Shown: positions 6,763-7,675 of the stretch, piece by piece
Numbering within the stretch: the stretch's first letter is position 1
Layout of the letters: each line of letters opens with the position of its first letter
NCBI GenBank assembly: GCA_902773245.1
Contig: CACYDY010000329.1
Span: 1 to 7,675, forward strand
Direction of reading: 5' to 3'
Origin: an uncultured Ruminococcus sp.
GTDB lineage: Bacteria; Bacillota; Clostridia; Oscillospirales; Acutalibacteraceae
Length of the DNA: 7,675 bases
The notes under the pieces: model-generated
The model's database searches: none
What the model was told of the DNA's origin: nothing
The model's input: the letters and a program-made list of their open reading frames with translations, nothing else
Program-made: the position numbers and the translations under genes

Positions 6763-6972
6763 CTATAAATGAGCAATTTTGAAAATTGCACAAAAATGTT
6801 TGAAAGAGGACAATTAAAGTTTTTGCCCAGCTTTTTTAAAAAGCTGGCGGTTTCCAAAGGCAGAGCCTTTGGTCGCCGTCGTGCCGCCGGCGAAATACCC
6901 CAAGCGTCCCCTGAACTTGCAGTGAATTTTTGTGCAGGTTGTCTGTGGCGTTCTCGATTTGCTCATTTATAG
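6763..6972. mobile_element. MITE-like element with perfect 14-bp inverted ends
   Basis: CTATAAATGAGCAA at 6763-6776 and TTGCTCATTTATAG at 6959-6972 are perfect inverted repeats. AAATTAG flanks both ends (6756-6762 and 6973-6979), a likely target duplication. If the outer TAG is counted with the flank, the duplication is the 10-mer TAGAAATTAG (6753-6762 and 6970-6979). A second inner inverted pair, TGCACAAAAAT (6787-6797) and ATTTTTGTGCA (6926-6936), lies inside the ends. The body carries the hairpin module described separately. No transposase is encoded, so it is non-autonomous. It starts 48 bp after the birA stop, where no intrinsic terminator is visible, so its hairpins may affect the birA 3' end. 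Confidence 0.75.
6812..6881 (+). repeat. Dispersed hairpin module, copy 1
   Basis: AATTAAAGTTTT leads into a first stem CCAGC/GCTGG (6827-6831 and 6843-6847) extended by T/A pairs, then a second stem CCAAAGGC-AGA-GCCTTTGG (6854-6872), then GGTCGCCG. The same arrangement recurs at 7605-7675. Further G/C-rich pairing (CGCCG with CGGCG, about 6874-6892) follows in this copy. Confidence 0.75.
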
Positions 6973-7035
6973 AAATTAGTATAAAAAATTGATTTGAATA
7001 TATCTCCATGTTTTTGAAAAAATAATTGTGATAAT

Positions 7036-7061
7036 CTTAATTATTTTTTCATATAATTAAG
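7036..7061 (+). promoter_or_regulatory. -10 region inside a 9-bp inverted repeat
   Basis: CTTAATTAT (7036-7044) and ATAATTAAG (7053-7061) are perfect inverted repeats around an 8-nt spacer. The right arm overlaps a TATAAT hexamer (7052-7057). No good -35 sits at 17 bp; TTGTGA at 7026-7031 is 20 bp away. This may be a promoter with an operator for the 81-aa peptide gene, or an A/T-rich hairpin with no regulatory role. Confidence 0.4.
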
Positions 7062-7084
7062 ACAGCGTCCCATTTGAACGCTGT
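7062..7084 (+). other. Leader hairpin before the small peptide gene
   Basis: ACAGCGT (7062-7068) and ACGCTGT (7078-7084) form a perfect 7-bp stem with a 9-nt loop. There is no T tract after it, so it is not a simple terminator. If transcription starts just after the TATAAT at 7052, this hairpin would be at the extreme 5' end of the mRNA, where it could protect against decay. Confidence 0.45.
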
Positions 7085-7144
7085 GCGGTCAGTTATCCCT
7101 CAATTTGATGTATGATACCAAAAAAGCAGTTTGGAGGTCTGTTC

Positions 7145-7390
7145 ATGAAAATTTTAAATAAAGGAATCCCGATGTGTATAGCTTTAGTATTGTATGTCTG
7201 CAATTTCTGCCTGCTGACAGCATTTGCAGATGAAACAAAAAATACGTCTGCCGGAGTGAGTCCCGAAACAGCGGGACAAGGCGATATGATCTCTATTTTT
7301 ATTGGAATCTTTCTTCTTTCTGTGGGCGTGATCGGTTTTACTATTCTGAAAATAAAAGAAAAACAGAAATTGTTAAACAATATCCGTTAA
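7145..7390 (+). CDS. Small secreted, membrane-anchored peptide of 81 aa
   Basis: I recognise no family. The N-terminus is a good signal peptide: Lys residues at 2 and 6, a hydrophobic core at about 9-25, and a cleavage site after AFA (26-28). The mature part has a short polar segment (29-47), then a hydrophobic helix (about 48-68) and a basic tail (KIKEKQK, 69-75). The order SPETAG (39-44), helix, basic tail copies the layout of a cell-wall sorting signal, but the motif is xPxTA-like rather than LPxTG. It is either a sortase substrate with an unusual motif, a decayed one, or a plain single-span membrane peptide of about 53 residues after cleavage. GGAGG at 7133-7137, 7 nt before ATG 7145, fixes the start over an in-frame ATG at 7112. 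It appears monocistronic with its own terminator. Confidence 0.75.
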   Translation: MKILNKGIPMCIALVLYVCNFCLLTAFADETKNTSAGVSPETAGQGDMISIFIGIFLLSVGVIGFTILKIKEKQKLLNNIR

Positions 7391-7433
7391 ACAAAACACT
7401 GATCGTTTCCTTATTTAATAATCAACCTCGATG

Positions 7434-7470
7434 CCAACGAACGGACTGAGTTCCGTTTGTTGGTTTTTTT
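7434..7470 (+). terminator. Strong intrinsic terminator after the peptide gene
   Basis: CCAACGAACGGA (7434-7445) pairs with TCCGTTTGTTGG (7452-7463) over 12 bp, including one G-T pair, around a 6-nt loop, followed by seven T. It lies 43 bp after the peptide gene stop and is the strongest terminator in the window. Confidence 0.92.
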
Positions 7471-7542
7471 ACACTTTGCATAAGCGTTTGATTTTAGCAG
7501 ACAGCCGACGAGCGGAAGCAAACTTGTTGTTACAAAATGAAA

Positions 7543-7575
7543 GGCGGCATTACCTTCGGGTGTTCGCCCGCCGCC
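7543..7575. repeat. G/C-rich interrupted palindrome
   Basis: GGCGG (7543-7547) pairs with CCGCC (7571-7575), and inside it CGGG (7557-7560) pairs with CCCG (7567-7570). It lies in gene-free DNA about 30 bp before the second hairpin module. Read on the minus strand, its GGGCGAACACCCGAAGG loosely resembles GGCGAAATACCCCAAGCG found after module copy 1 (from about 6889), so it may be a related repeat part. No gene is visible between 7391 and the window end. Confidence 0.45.
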
Positions 7576-7604
7576 AGGGATTTTGAATGAGTTAGGAATT
7601 TATT

Positions 7605-7675
7605 AATTAAAGTTTTCGCTCAAGCCTTTTTCAAAAGGCTTGCGGAATCCAAGGGCAGAGCCCTTGGTCGCCGAA
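7605..7675 (+). repeat. Dispersed hairpin module, copy 2, cut by window end
   Basis: AATTAAAGTTTT is followed by stem CAAGCC/GGCTTG (7621-7626 and 7637-7642) with T/A pairs inside, then CCAAGGGC-AGA-GCCCTTGG (7649-7667), then TCGCCG. The order and spacing match copy 1 at 6812-6881, with paired base changes in both stems. The 14-bp ends of the post-birA element are not present on its left side, so the module either belongs to a different element here or moves independently. The right side is outside the window. Confidence 0.75.

Noticed and set aside
6769..6972. 67-aa protein gene inside the MITE-like element
   Set aside because: It has no ribosome binding site, lies fully across inverted ends and hairpins, and has no recognisable protein features.
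7112..7144. Earlier ATG for the small peptide gene
   Set aside because: The upstream ATG lacks an RBS, would put polar residues before the signal peptide, and its coding stretch contains the GGAGG that serves ATG 7145.

Overview
The window looks like chromosomal DNA from a low-to-moderate GC Firmicute, most likely a Clostridia member near Ruminococcus/Oscillospiraceae. This is an inference. It rests on strong AAGGAGG-type ribosome binding sites, consensus SigA promoters, a two-gene module of a DnaD-domain protein plus a zinc-cluster helicase loader, a YhgE/Pip membrane protein, and dispersed foldback repeats. Every protein gene I accept lies on the + strand. There is no tRNA, rRNA, CRISPR array, transposase, phage gene or recognisable defence or biosynthetic system.

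Layout. Bases 1-407 carry no gene. They hold a roughly 184-bp foldback, MITE-like element between 16-bp direct repeats, then the promoter of the first operon. Bases 408-2605 are a replication-initiation pair: a DnaD/DnaB-type protein with one N-terminal winged-helix domain and two C-terminal DnaB_2-type domains, then a DnaI/DnaC-type AAA+ helicase loader starting at TTG. A clear intrinsic terminator follows at 2611-2646. A consensus promoter at 2713-2741 drives a second operon: an unrecognised 161-aa two-helix membrane protein whose stop overlaps the start of a 722-aa YhgE/Pip protein.

Downstream, a perfect TTGACA-N17-TATAAT promoter at 5558-5586 is followed after only about 60 nt by a strong intrinsic terminator. 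This predicts a very short terminated RNA, or an attenuated leader, ahead of birA (5753-6715). BirA is a biotin-protein ligase with the N-terminal DNA-binding domain of repressor-type ligases. A second insertion-like element, with perfect 14-bp inverted ends and a flanking duplication, lies just after birA. An 81-aa secreted or membrane-anchored peptide gene (7145-7390) has its own -10 region inside a 9-bp inverted repeat and its own terminator. The window ends inside a second copy of the hairpin module found in the post-birA element.

The protein genes are ordinary housekeeping or envelope genes and do not form one joint system. The less ordinary content is between the genes: two foldback element families, compensatory changes between two copies of a hairpin module, the short terminated transcript before birA, and the small peptide whose C-terminus resembles a cell-wall sorting signal.
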